Below the pieces are notes generated by a model, which had not been told where the DNA came from, made no database searches, and saw only the letters and a list, made by a program, of their open reading frames with translations. From NCBI RefSeq assembly GCF_002799245.1, contig NZ_NEQV01000001.1, positions 675,000 through 738,999 of the forward strand: a stretch of DNA of 64,000 nt. The letters are read 5' to 3'. Below are positions 43,795 through 52,824 of this stretch, piece by piece. Each line of letters begins with the position of its first letter. The first letter of the stretch is position 1. The stretch is from Stenotrophomonas maltophilia (lineage in GTDB: Bacteria; Pseudomonadota; Gammaproteobacteria; Xanthomonadales; Xanthomonadaceae). The translations under genes and the position numbers were made by a program.

Positions 43795-45321
43795 ATGCCG
43801 CATACCACCACGACTCCGCCCGCATTGCAGGATGGCGACCTGCTGGCCGCCATCGACCTTGGCTCCAACAGTTTCCACATGGTCATCGCGCGCTATACGC
43901 TCGGCCAGCTGCGGGTGATCGACCGCCTGCGCGAGACCGTGCGCATGGCCGATGGACTGGATGGCAAGGGTGGCCTCTCCGCAGCGGCCCGCCAGCGCGC
44001 ACTGGAATGCCTGGCGCGCTTCGGCCAGCGCATCCGCAATGTGCCGCCGCACCGGGTGCGCGCGCTGGCCACCAACACCGTCCGCCAGCTGCGCTCGCCG
44101 CAGTCGTTCCTGGTCCCGGCCGAAACCGCACTGGGGCATGCCATCGAAGTGGTCAGCGGACGCGAAGAAGCCCGCCTGATCTACCTTGGCGTGGCCCACG
44201 CGCAGCCGCCCAAGCCCGGCCAGCGCCGGCTGGTGATCGACATCGGCGGCGGCTCCACCGAATTCATCATCGGCATGGGCATGCAGACCCTGGAGCGCGA
44301 AAGCCTGCAGGCCGGCTGCATTGCCAGCACGCGGCGTTTTTTCCCCGGCGGCAAGCTGAGCAAGAAGCGCTGGAAGGACGCGCTGGCCGAGATCGGCCGC
44401 GAGTTCCAGCCCTTCGCCAGCAAATACCGTGCGCTGGGCTGGCAGGAAGCGCTGGGTTCTTCGGGCACGCACAAGGCGATCAGCGAGATCTGCGCAACGA
44501 TGAAGCTGAGCAAGGGCGCGATCACCGCCGAGGCCCTGCCGCAGCTGCGCGATGAACTGCTGAAGGCCAAGAAGATCGACGACATCCAGTTGCCGGGCCT
44601 GTCCAGCGACCGCCGCCCGATCATCGCCGGCGGCATCCTGGTGCTGGAAGCGGCGTTCCAGGCGCTGGGCCTGCAGAAGCTGCTGGTCAGCAAGGCGGCG
44701 ATGCGCGAAGGCATCCTGTATGACATCGTCGGCCGCGCCGGCGAGAACGACCTGCGCGATGAATCGGTGGCTGCACTCAGCCAGCGCTACGGTATCGATA
44801 CCGTACAGGCCGAGCGCGTGCAGGAGACCGCCCTGTCACTGCTGGAGCAGGTGCAGGAACGCTGGAGGCTCGATGCCGACGATGCGCGCATGCTCGGCTG
44901 GGCCGCGCGCCTGCACGAACTGGGCCTGATGATCGCGCACAGCGGCTATCACGTGCATGGCAGCTATGTGCTGGAACACTCGGATATCGCCGGCTTCTCG
45001 CGCCAGGAGCAGCAGATGCTGGCGGCCCTGGTGCGCAGCCACCGCCGCAGCGTGACCAAGACCGCCTTCGATGCCCTGCCCGAGCGCCTGCTGGTGACTG
45101 CGCGCCGGCTGGCGGCCCTGCTGCGCCTGGCGGTGCTGCTCAACCGCGCCCACGAAGACGACCCGCTGCCGGCGCTGGAACTGACCGCCGACTACAACCG
45201 GCTGTCGCTGATCGTGCCGCAGGCCTTCATCGATGCCCGCCCGCTGCTGCGCGCCGACCTGATCGGCGAGACCGATGGGATCGCCGGGCTGGGCATCCAG
45301 TTCCGTCCGTTCGTGGCCTGA
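43795..45321 (+). CDS. ppx: Exopolyphosphatase (Ppx/GppA family)
   Basis: 508 residues. The actin-like ATPase core is seen in AAIDLGSNSFHMVIARY, VRALATNTVRQL, SGREEARLIYLGV and VIDIGGGSTEFIIG; the C-terminal HD-like region has LHELGLMIAHSGYHVHGSYVLEHSDIAGFS. It removes terminal phosphate from polyphosphate, and possibly pppGpp as GppA does. Context beside ppk supports exopolyphosphatase. The 111-base gap to ppk includes a palindromic repeat, so it may have a separate promoter. Confidence 0.94.
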   Translation: MPHTTTTPPALQDGDLLAAIDLGSNSFHMVIARYTLGQLRVIDRLRETVRMADGLDGKGGLSAAARQRALECLARFGQRIRNVPPHRVRALATNTVRQLRSPQSFLVPAETALGHAIEVVSGREEARLIYLGVAHAQPPKPGQRRLVIDIGGGSTEFIIGMGMQTLERESLQAGCIASTRRFFPGGKLSKKRWKDALAEIGREFQPFASKYRALGWQEALGSSGTHKAISEICATMKLSKGAITAEALPQLRDELLKAKKIDDIQLPGLSSDRRPIIAGGILVLEAAFQALGLQKLLVSKAAMREGILYDIVGRAGENDLRDESVAALSQRYGIDTVQAERVQETALSLLEQVQERWRLDADDARMLGWAARLHELGLMIAHSGYHVHGSYVLEHSDIAGFSRQEQQMLAALVRSHRRSVTKTAFDALPERLLVTARRLAALLRLAVLLNRAHEDDPLPALELTADYNRLSLIVPQAFIDARPLLRADLIGETDGIAGLGIQFRPFVA

Positions 45322-45330
45322 ATACGCTGT

Positions 45331-45357
45331 CCCCTGTTGTCCACTGGACAACAGGGG
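45331..45357 (+). terminator. Perfect hairpin after ppx
   Basis: CCCCTGTTGTCC/GGACAACAGGGG arms (12 bp) around ACT, nine bases past the stop, with no T-tract. The rest of the 317-base gap to the TonB receptor (45358-45638) has a second hairpin near 45396-45424 with a TTTTTT run in its left arm, then an AT-richer stretch near 45500-45550 that is the likely promoter area. Confidence 0.6.
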
Positions 45358-45638
45358 TGACACGCTTCGCGCTTCCACTTTGCGCAGTCTGGCGGTTTTT
45401 TGTGCTGCTTCGCAACACAACCGCGCGCTACGGGCGATCGCCACCCTCACGTAAGCGCCTGCTTTTGTTCACGTTTCGTGAAGGTTCGCGCCAGCTTGTG
45501 ACATAAATGGATACGAACCCTTTACAGAGCATTAACTAACGAGACTACTATCGGGTCACCGGCTCGGTCATCGACCCTGCTGGCTCCTTCGACGCCCACT
45601 TTGGCGTCCTTTGCACGACCTGAGAGAGAGAGCTCGCC

Positions 45639-48581
45639 ATGACTTCACGCACCACCGCACTGGGGCAGGCCATCCGCTATGCCCTGGCTACCACCGCAAC
45701 GCTGGCTGCCCTGCCCGCGTTTGCCCAGGACGGCAGCAGCGCCACTCCCACCAACCTCGACCGCATCGAGATCACCGGCTCGCGCATCCGCCAGGTGGAC
45801 GTGGAAACCGCCCAGCCGGTGTTCGCGATCACCCGTACGGCCATCGAGCAGCAGGGCTTCAGCTCGGTCGCCGACATCCTGCAGAACGTCACCGCGATGG
45901 GCAGCCCGGCGATCAGCCGCGCCAACGCGCTGACCGCCGGTGAGAACGCGGGTGGTTCGTACATCGACATGCGCAACCTGGGCACCCAGCGCACGCTGGT
46001 GCTGATCAACGGCAAGCGCCTGGGCATCAGCACCTCCGGTTACCAGGACATCTCCACGATCCCGGTCTCGGCGGTGGAGCGCATCGAAGTGCTGAAGGAT
46101 GGCGCGTCGGCCATCTATGGTTCCGATGCCATGTCCGGTGTGGTCAACATCATCACCCGCTCGAATGTCACCGGTGTGACCGCCAACGTCTACCACGGCC
46201 AGTTCAGCCAGGGCGACGGCGCACGCGACCGCTTCGACGTGGTGGCGGGCTGGAGCAATGACCGCATCTCGCTGACCGTCGCTGCCGAACACGCCGAAGA
46301 AAAGGCGGTGTGGGCCAAGGACCGCGGCTTCAGCGCCTACGGCCTGACCGACCGCCATGCCGACAACCTGACCAACTGGACCACCATCAGCCAGTGGGGC
46401 CAGTTCACCGGCCTGAAGGGTCGCCCGGGCTGCACCAACGCGAAGGACGGCTGCAACTACTCGCTCAACCGTGGTGCCGACCCGACCAACCCGGCCAACT
46501 ACCACATCACCGATCCGTCGGCGTTCACCGGTGACGTCAGCAACGCCAACGACCAGATGCACCTGAACTTCCCGCTCAAGCGTGATTCGGTGTACTTCGA
46601 CGGCCGCTTCAAGATCACCGACAACGTCAACTTCCGCACCGAGCTGGGCTACAACAAGCGCAAGGCCGTGCGCCAGATCGCCGGCTACCCGCTGCAGTCC
46701 AGCACTGCAGGCGTGGGTTCGATGTCGATCGACAGCTACTTCAACCCGTTCGGCCGCCAGCACGGCTACGCCACCCCGACCGCCGTGGCCTGGAACCGCC
46801 GCACCTGGGAAGTGCCGCGCGTGACCACCAGCGAGCTGAAGACCTACCGTGCGGTGGCGTCGTTCGACGGTTCGTTCGAGATCGGCAGCCGATTCTTCGA
46901 TTGGGAAGCGGGCTACCAGTACAACCGCAACGAGCTGGAAACCATCGCCACCGGCAACCTGCACAAGTCCCGCGTCGCCGGCGGCGTCGGCCCGTCGTTC
47001 TACAATGCCGCCACCGGCAAGGTCCAGTGCGGCACCGCTGCTGCACCGATCTCCTATGACGTGTGCAAGCCGTGGAACCCGCTGGTGCCGTACGGCACGA
47101 TCGATCCGAACGGCATCGATGGCAATGCTGATCTGCAGGCCTGGCTGTTCCCGCCGGAAGTCACCACCGGCAAGACCACCAGCAAGAACTTCTTCGCCAA
47201 CATCGCCGGCTCCATCGTGACCCTGCCGGCCGGCGACCTGGGCTTCGCGTTCGGTGTGGAAAGCCGCAAGGAAACCGGTGAGTACCGTCCGGATCCGCTG
47301 GCGCAGACCGGTGCCACCACCAACCTGGCCGCTGGCCCGACCGGTGGCGGCTACAAGGTCAACGAGGCGTACCTGGAAATCAACGTGCCGGTGCTGGCGG
47401 ACCTGCCGGGTGCGAAGGAACTGACCTTCAACGGTGCTACCCGCTTCTCCGACTACGACACCTTCGGCAACACGCTCAACAGCAAGTTCGGCTTCAAGTG
47501 GAAGCCGTTCGACCAGCTGCTGGTCCGCGGCACCTGGGCCGAGGGCTTCCGTGCCCCGACCATCAGCGACCTGTACGGTGGTGGCTCGCAGACCTTCGCC
47601 CAGTTCAGCGATCCGTGCGACGTGCAGTTCGGCTCCTCGCGCACCAGCGCCGAGGTGCGTGCCCGCTGTGCGCGTGACATCGCCAATGCCGCGACCTTCC
47701 GCCAGCTGCGCCAGGGCAACCAGCCGGTTGCCACCTCCGTCGATGCCACGCCGGTGCCGTTCGTGTCCGGCTCCAACCCGAACCTGACCCCGGAAACCTC
47801 GACCAGCAAGACCCTGGGCCTGGTCTGGAGCCCGAGCTTCATCAAGAACTTCAACGCCTCGCTGGACTGGTGGAAGATCCGCATCGAAAACACCATCGTT
47901 GCCGACAGCCCGACCCAGATCCTGATCGACTGCTACGAGCAGGGCATCGATGCACGCTGCCAGCGCTTCACCCGTGACAAGTCGACCGGCCCGACCGCCG
48001 GCATCGTCGACACCCTGCAGTTCGGCAGCCGCAACGCCGGCTTCATGGAAACCGAAGGCTACGACCTGGACCTGAACTACCGCCTGGAAACCAGCGTCGG
48101 CAAGTTCAACGCCGGCTGGGCCACCACCTATGTCAGCAAGAGCATCTACCGCTCGACCAACGACAGCGCGGTGGTGCCGACCGTCTCCAACGGCATCGGC
48201 AGCAACTTCCGCGTCCGTTCGAACCTGGTGGTGGGCTGGGACCTGGGCAACTTCGGCGTCAGCTGGACCGCGCGCTACTACTCCGGCGTGAAGGAACAGT
48301 GCGTGGATATCCGTGCCTATCCGGACGAGTGCTCCGATCCGGGCGTGTATGCCCCGTGGTACAAGGGCGCACGCAACTACAACGAGCGTGGTTCGGTCAC
48401 CTTCCACGACGTGCAGTTCCGTTATTCGCTGCCGTGGGATGCCACCGTCTCGGTCGGCGCCAACAACGTCTTCGAGAAGACCGGCCCGATCATGTACACC
48501 AAGCCGAACTCGGCCTTCTCGTACTACGGTGGCTACGACATCGGCCGCTTCGTCTACATGAAGTACCAGCAGCGCTTCTGA
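45639..48581 (+). CDS. TonB-dependent outer-membrane receptor
   Basis: 980 residues: signal peptide (1-29, ATTATLAALPAFAQ), a plug domain starting DRIEITGSRIRQVDVETAQPVF and including IDMRNLGTQRTLVLINGKRL and ERIEVLKDGASAIYGSDAMSGVVNIITR, then a 22-strand beta-barrel with the usual TonB receptor pattern ending in RFVYMKYQQRF (terminal aromatic Phe). It resembles the large receptors abundant in Xanthomonadaceae that take up peptides, sugars or other nutrients; the ligand cannot be read off. Extra loops carry Cys pairs (GCTNAKDGCNY, SDPCDVQ..RARCAR, ECSDPG). The start follows GAGAGAGAG. No transporter partner is adjacent. Confidence 0.93.
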   Translation: MTSRTTALGQAIRYALATTATLAALPAFAQDGSSATPTNLDRIEITGSRIRQVDVETAQPVFAITRTAIEQQGFSSVADILQNVTAMGSPAISRANALTAGENAGGSYIDMRNLGTQRTLVLINGKRLGISTSGYQDISTIPVSAVERIEVLKDGASAIYGSDAMSGVVNIITRSNVTGVTANVYHGQFSQGDGARDRFDVVAGWSNDRISLTVAAEHAEEKAVWAKDRGFSAYGLTDRHADNLTNWTTISQWGQFTGLKGRPGCTNAKDGCNYSLNRGADPTNPANYHITDPSAFTGDVSNANDQMHLNFPLKRDSVYFDGRFKITDNVNFRTELGYNKRKAVRQIAGYPLQSSTAGVGSMSIDSYFNPFGRQHGYATPTAVAWNRRTWEVPRVTTSELKTYRAVASFDGSFEIGSRFFDWEAGYQYNRNELETIATGNLHKSRVAGGVGPSFYNAATGKVQCGTAAAPISYDVCKPWNPLVPYGTIDPNGIDGNADLQAWLFPPEVTTGKTTSKNFFANIAGSIVTLPAGDLGFAFGVESRKETGEYRPDPLAQTGATTNLAAGPTGGGYKVNEAYLEINVPVLADLPGAKELTFNGATRFSDYDTFGNTLNSKFGFKWKPFDQLLVRGTWAEGFRAPTISDLYGGGSQTFAQFSDPCDVQFGSSRTSAEVRARCARDIANAATFRQLRQGNQPVATSVDATPVPFVSGSNPNLTPETSTSKTLGLVWSPSFIKNFNASLDWWKIRIENTIVADSPTQILIDCYEQGIDARCQRFTRDKSTGPTAGIVDTLQFGSRNAGFMETEGYDLDLNYRLETSVGKFNAGWATTYVSKSIYRSTNDSAVVPTVSNGIGSNFRVRSNLVVGWDLGNFGVSWTARYYSGVKEQCVDIRAYPDECSDPGVYAPWYKGARNYNERGSVTFHDVQFRYSLPWDATVSVGANNVFEKTGPIMYTKPNSAFSYYGGYDIGRFVYMKYQQRF

Positions 48582-48611
48582 TCCATCGCGCTGTGACGTG
48601 AAGCACGACGA

Positions 48612-48640
48612 CCACGGCCCTTCGGGGCCGTGGTTTTTTT
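48612..48640 (+). terminator. Terminator of the TonB-dependent receptor
   Basis: CCACGGCCC/GGGCCGTGG stem with a TTCG loop and seven T, 31 bases past the stop. Confidence 0.92.
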
Positions 48641-48751
48641 GTGGGCGACCTTTCCATACGGCGACCAGAGCCGCCGTCATCTGTTGGTCGCAAAGCGGTC
48701 ATGTCGGCTACATCGCCAGGCCCGAGCATGCCGGAAACCGGGAGGCCCGCC

Positions 48752-49897
48752 ATGCGCTATGCCATCGTCACCGAGACCTATCCGCCGGAAGTGAACGGCG
48801 TCGCCCTCACCGTACAGGGGCTGGAACAGGGTCTGCGTGCAGCCGGACACGAGATCGACCTTGTCCGCCCCCGCCAGTCCACCGAGGCGCTGGATTCGGC
48901 ACCCGGCACGCTGCTGGTTCCCGGCGCCGCCCTGCCCCGCTACCCCGGCCTGCGCTTCGGCCTGCCGGCGCCGATCCGGCTGGGCCGCCACTGGCAGAAG
49001 CAGCGCCCGGATGCGGTCTACATCGCCACCGAAGGTCCGCTCGGCTGGTCGGCACTGCGCACCGCGCGCCGCCTCGGCATCCCGGTCGCCAGCGGCTTCC
49101 ACACCCGCTTCGACGAATACCTGCCCGACTATGGCGTGGCGTGGCTGCAGGCTGCGGCCATGCGCTGGATGCGCCGTTTCCACAACCAGGCTGACGCCAC
49201 CCTGGTGCCGACCCGCGAGCTGCAGCAGTTCCTCGGCGAACAGGGCTTCGAGCGCGTGCGCCTGCTGGCCCGCGCGGTGGACAGCCAGCAGTTCGATCCG
49301 GGCCGGCGTGATCCCGCGCTGCGCGAGGAGTGGGGCGTGGATGGCAACGGCCTGGTGGCGATCTATGTCGGCCGCATTGCTGCCGAGAAAAACCTCGGCC
49401 TGGCAGTGAAGGCATTCCGCCGGCTGCAGCAGATCCGGCCCAAGGCACGATTCGTGTGGGTGGGAGATGGCCCGGCCCGCGAAAAACTGGCACATGAAAA
49501 CCCCGACTTCATCTTCTGTGGCATCCAGCGCGGCGATGCCCTGGCCCGGCACTTCGCCAGCGGCGATCTGTTCCTGTTCCCCAGCCGCAGCGAGACCTTC
49601 GGCAACGTGACTCTGGAAAGCATGGCCAGCGGTGTGGCCACCGTGGCCTTCGACTACGGCGCCGCACGCGAGTACCTGCGCAACGGCGAGAACGGCGCGG
49701 CGGTGGACAGCGACGAGCAGTTCATCGAGGCTGCCGTGCAACTGGCCGCCGATGACGCGCAACGCCGCGAACTGGGCGGCAATGCCGCACGCGCAATGAA
49801 ACGACTGCATCCACAGCAGGTGGTGGCCGAGTTCGACGCGTTGCTGGCCGAGCTTGCGCAGTCGCGGAGGAGCGGCCATGCGCACCACGCCGCTTGA
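48752..49897 (+). CDS. Glycosyltransferase family 4 protein (MgtA/PimB-like)
   Basis: 381 residues from the ATG at 48752, after GGGAGG. The N-terminus RYAIVTETYPPEVNGVALTVQGLEQGL is characteristic of alpha-mannosyl or glucosyl transferases that work on lipids (MgtA, PimB, DGDG synthase type). The sugar-nucleotide site is seen in IYVGRIAAEKNLGLAVKAFRRLQ, WVGDGPAREKL and LFLFPSRSETFGNVTLESMASG (EX7E). It overlaps the following PAP2 phosphatase by 20 bases, so both are made together, suggesting glycolipid synthesis or modification in the inner membrane. Acceptor unknown. Confidence 0.9.
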   Translation: MRYAIVTETYPPEVNGVALTVQGLEQGLRAAGHEIDLVRPRQSTEALDSAPGTLLVPGAALPRYPGLRFGLPAPIRLGRHWQKQRPDAVYIATEGPLGWSALRTARRLGIPVASGFHTRFDEYLPDYGVAWLQAAAMRWMRRFHNQADATLVPTRELQQFLGEQGFERVRLLARAVDSQQFDPGRRDPALREEWGVDGNGLVAIYVGRIAAEKNLGLAVKAFRRLQQIRPKARFVWVGDGPAREKLAHENPDFIFCGIQRGDALARHFASGDLFLFPSRSETFGNVTLESMASGVATVAFDYGAAREYLRNGENGAAVDSDEQFIEAAVQLAADDAQRRELGGNAARAMKRLHPQQVVAEFDALLAELAQSRRSGHAHHAA

Positions 49898-50417
49898 ACT
49901 GCTGGCGGGGCGCGAGGCACGGTTGTGCCGGCGCGCGAACCACTACTGCCGACGCCGGCGCGTGCGCCGCCTGTTCTCGGCCATCAGCCGGCTCGGCGAT
50001 GGCGTGTTCTGGTATGTGCTGATGGGCGCGCTGGTGGTGCTGGACGGCTTCGATGGCCTGCGCGCCTCGGTGCACATGGCCGCCACCGGCCTGGCCGCAC
50101 TGCTGCTGTACAAGGGCCTCAAGCGCTGGACCCGGCGCCCGCGGCCCTACGCGGCCGATCTGCGCATCCGCGCCTGGGTGGCACCGCTGGACGAATTCAG
50201 CTTCCCCTCCGGGCACACCCTGCACGCGGTGTCGTTCACCATCGTCGCGCTGGCCTACTACCCCTGGCTGGCGCCGCTGCTGGTGCCGTTCACCCTCGGT
50301 GTCGCGCTGTCGCGGGTGGTGCTGGGCCTGCACTATCCTTCCGACGTGCTTGCCGCCACGGGCATCGCCGTCCTGCTGGCTTCGGCCAGCCTGACCTGGC
50401 TGCCGCTGCCGGTGTAG
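49878..50417 (+). CDS. PAP2-family lipid phosphatase
   Basis: 179 residues with about five membrane helices. The three phosphatase motifs are complete: KGLKRWTRRPRP (motif 1), FPSGHTLHAV (motif 2, catalytic His) and SRVVLGLHYPSDV (motif 3). Such enzymes remove phosphate from phosphatidic acid, PGP or undecaprenyl pyrophosphate at the membrane. The ATG at 49878 has GGAGG seven bases upstream and gives a cytosolic Arg-rich N-terminus (RREARLCRRANHYCRRRRVRR). It overlaps the GT4 gene, which suggests a shared lipid substrate. Confidence 0.9.
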   Translation: MRTTPLELLAGREARLCRRANHYCRRRRVRRLFSAISRLGDGVFWYVLMGALVVLDGFDGLRASVHMAATGLAALLLYKGLKRWTRRPRPYAADLRIRAWVAPLDEFSFPSGHTLHAVSFTIVALAYYPWLAPLLVPFTLGVALSRVVLGLHYPSDVLAATGIAVLLASASLTWLPLPV

Positions 50418-50422
50418 CCCCG

Positions 50423-50463
50423 GGGGTCAGATCCCTTTTCCGCCGGAAAAGGGATCTGAACCC
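50423..50463. repeat. Palindrome of the GGGGTCAGATCCC family
   Basis: GGGGTCAGATCCCTTTTCC/GGAAAAGGGATCTGAACCC arms with one mismatch around CGCC. It separates the PAP2 gene from lpxH. Same family as 7883-7921. Confidence 0.82.
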
Positions 50464-50511
50464 ACGATGCCCGCGGCGCTACCGCCGTCGTTGATGGCCT
50501 AGAATGCAGGC

Positions 50512-51258
50512 ATGACCACGCTGTTCATTTCCGACCTGCACCTGGACCCCAGCCGTCCGGAGATCACCGACCTGTTCCTGCGCTTCCTGCGCGAGCAGGC
50601 GCCCGGCGCTGATGCGCTGTACATCCTCGGCGACCTGTTCGAGGCCTGGATCGGCGACGACACCCCCTCGCCTGCCGCCGACGCGGTGGCAGATGCGTTG
50701 AAGGTGCTGTCCGACAGCGGCGTGCCGGTGTACTTCATCCGCGGCAACCGCGACTTCCTGCTCGGCGAGGATTACGCGTGCCGCGCCGGCCTGCGCATCC
50801 TGCCCGACCCGTGCGTGGTCGAGCTGTACGGCCGCCCGGTGCTGCTGCAGCACGGTGACCTGCTGTGCACCGATGACATTCCCTACCAGCAGTTCCGTGC
50901 ACAGACGCGCGACCCGGTGTTCCAGGCGCAGTTCCTGTCGCAGCCGCTGGCCGCACGCATCGCCTTCGCGCAGAAGGCGCGCGAGGCCAGCCAGGCCCGC
51001 CAGTCGGAAATGAAGCAGGGCGATCGCGCGCAGTTCGAGACCGTCACCGACGTCGCCCCGTCCGAAGTCGATGCCACCTTCGTGCGCCACGGCGTGGACA
51101 CCATGATCCATGGCCACACGCACCGCCCGGCCATCCATACGTTGCAGGCCGGTGGGCGCGACCGCACCCGCATCGTGCTCGGCGACTGGTACGAACAGGG
51201 TTCGGTGCTGCGCGTGGATGCCAACGGCTGGTCGCTGGATACCCTCGCGCGCGAATGA
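50512..51258 (+). CDS. lpxH: UDP-2,3-diacylglucosamine diphosphatase
   Basis: 248 residues of the calcineurin-like metallophosphatase fold. Motifs in order: [52 protein letters not shown] and [12 protein letters not shown]. It cleaves UDP-2,3-diacyl-GlcN to lipid X in lipid A synthesis at the inner membrane, with Mn at the active site. Length and motifs fit LpxH rather than LpxI or LpxG. It stands alone between palindromic repeats. Confidence 0.97.
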   Translation: MTTLFISDLHLDPSRPEITDLFLRFLREQAPGADALYILGDLFEAWIGDDTPSPAADAVADALKVLSDSGVPVYFIRGNRDFLLGEDYACRAGLRILPDPCVVELYGRPVLLQHGDLLCTDDIPYQQFRAQTRDPVFQAQFLSQPLAARIAFAQKAREASQARQSEMKQGDRAQFETVTDVAPSEVDATFVRHGVDTMIHGHTHRPAIHTLQAGGRDRTRIVLGDWYEQGSVLRVDANGWSLDTLARE

Positions 51259-51270
51259 TGGATCGCAGGG

Positions 51271-51340
51271 TGCCAACCAAGGTTGGCATCTACCAGAGCA
51301 GGTGCACATGCCCGGGTAGACGCCGACCTTGGCCGGCGCC
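51271..51340. repeat. Two SMAG-like palindromes in opposite orientation
   Basis: TGCCAACC/GGTTGGCA ending CTAC (51271-51293) and GTAG followed by CGCCGACC/GGCCGGCG (51316-51340, one mismatch). They lie between convergent lpxH and the metalloprotease gene. Confidence 0.78.
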
Positions 51341-51345
51341 TGGCA

Positions 51346-52599
51346 TCAGCGGAACGCCGCGATCGTGTGCTTGGTGTTGACCAGCACGCGCTGGTTGTCG
51401 GCGGTACTGGCATTGCCCATCGGGATGCCGTTGTAGCTGATGTTCGGGTTGGACCAGTAGTTCAGCCTCGGGCAGCTGCGGGTGCAGTTGTAGGCCATGA
51501 TCGTGCGCCAACCGGTGCCGGTGGCCGGCTCGTAGCGATAGCCATGGCCGTAGGCATAGGGTGAGGTGCTCGAGTCGGTGGCGATGTCATGCCGTGCGCT
51601 CTGCAGGTGCCCGATCTCGTGCGCGAACGAGTAGTAGCCGGTTGCGCAATCCCAGTACACCGCAGCGAACGCAGTCGACGCGGTCGAGCCAATGCCCGAC
51701 GCCAGGCCGCAGTAGGCGGTGTTGTTGATCAGCAGCACGCCCACGTCGGCTGCGGTGTTGTTGCGGCTGGTATGGATGCTGTCCATGTAACCATCGCTGG
51801 TGCCACGGAAGCGCGCCAGGTCGGTATCGAAGCTGCCCGACTCGGTGTAGCTGGTGGTCTCGTAACCGGCCAGCTGCATGGTGATGCCGACGTTGCTGTT
51901 GACGTAGCCCTGGTTCGACTCGGCCACTGCCAGCTGCACCAGCGACTGCATGTTGCCGCCATAGGCGGTGACGGCGGCATTGGTCGCCACCACCAGCACG
52001 CGGATGGTGGCTGGCGTGCCGGACGAAGCCTGTGCGATACCGATGCGATCGTTGTCGCCCATCGGAATCTTCGGCAGCTGGTTGTAGTCGGCCGGATGGT
52101 CGGCGGGCATCCGCGACTCATCCACTTCCACCAGCACGTGGCGATTGCCCAGCGGGCGCAGGCGGTACAGCTTTCCATCCTTGCGGATCGAGCCGGTGAT
52201 GGTATTGCCCGAGCGCACCAGGATCAGCGAATTGCCGGGATCGTCCTGGCCGGTGGAGGATGCCGCGGTCAGCTTGTCCGAGGGCGAACGGAACTGGCCG
52301 TACCAGATGCTGCCGCCATCGGGCAGCGCTTCGACCTTGCTGCGCACCGCCTGCACGCGCTGGCCGAGCAGTTCGAATTCCAGCTGCGGTTGCGCAGTGG
52401 CCGCTGCATCGACACGCACTTCCTGCACCGTCGCCGTGGACGGGGTGGCCAGCAGCTTGCCCAGTGCGGGCTCACTGCTTGCCGATGCGCGGCTGATGAC
52501 CGTCACCGGCTGGAACAACGATGCCGCATGCGCGGACGCTGCCACCGAGAAACCCAACACCAGGCCACCTGCCGCTTTGCCAATCGATCTGGACAACAT
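51346..52599 (-). CDS. Secreted metzincin zinc metalloprotease (reprolysin-like)
   Basis: 417 residues: signal peptide (1-25, GFSVAASAHA), a propeptide-like region to about residue 185, then a zinc protease domain with HEIGHLQSARH at residues 327-337 (His327, Glu328, His331, His337) and a Met-turn at Met368 (TIMAYNCTR). The usual metzincin glycine between His ligands is Ser here. The region TIRVLVVATNAAVTAYGGN starts the catalytic fold. It is probably secreted and acts outside the cell; targets unknown. Four Cys residues in the domain may form disulfides. Upstream, 52600-52824 contains the divergent promoter region with the DUF2235 gene. Confidence 0.9.
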   Translation of the reverse strand: MLSRSIGKAAGGLVLGFSVAASAHAASLFQPVTVISRASASSEPALGKLLATPSTATVQEVRVDAAATAQPQLEFELLGQRVQAVRSKVEALPDGGSIWYGQFRSPSDKLTAASSTGQDDPGNSLILVRSGNTITGSIRKDGKLYRLRPLGNRHVLVEVDESRMPADHPADYNQLPKIPMGDNDRIGIAQASSGTPATIRVLVVATNAAVTAYGGNMQSLVQLAVAESNQGYVNSNVGITMQLAGYETTSYTESGSFDTDLARFRGTSDGYMDSIHTSRNNTAADVGVLLINNTAYCGLASGIGSTASTAFAAVYWDCATGYYSFAHEIGHLQSARHDIATDSSTSPYAYGHGYRYEPATGTGWRTIMAYNCTRSCPRLNYWSNPNISYNGIPMGNASTADNQRVLVNTKHTIAAFR

Positions 52600-52824
52600 T
52601 GCGTCGCTCCTTGAGTGATGTGAACAGCGTTGATGCAGCACGACCCGGTTTGCCGGGTTTGGCCATATGGCCTGCGCAGGTCGTGTGAATTCAATAGGCG
52701 AGAGGAGTGAAATTCAGGATTTGTGATCGACCGCATCTGCGTTCAGTCAGGTCAAAAGCGTCGCTACACTTCGCCAATACACCGTTTTCGCGCTACCGTG
52801 ACGCAGCCACGACGGGGAATGCAC

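Noticed and set aside
43878-44555. Open frames overlapping ppx in other frames, some over 200 codons.
   Set aside because: Shadow frames of a high-GC gene; the ppx frame has all Ppx/GppA motifs.
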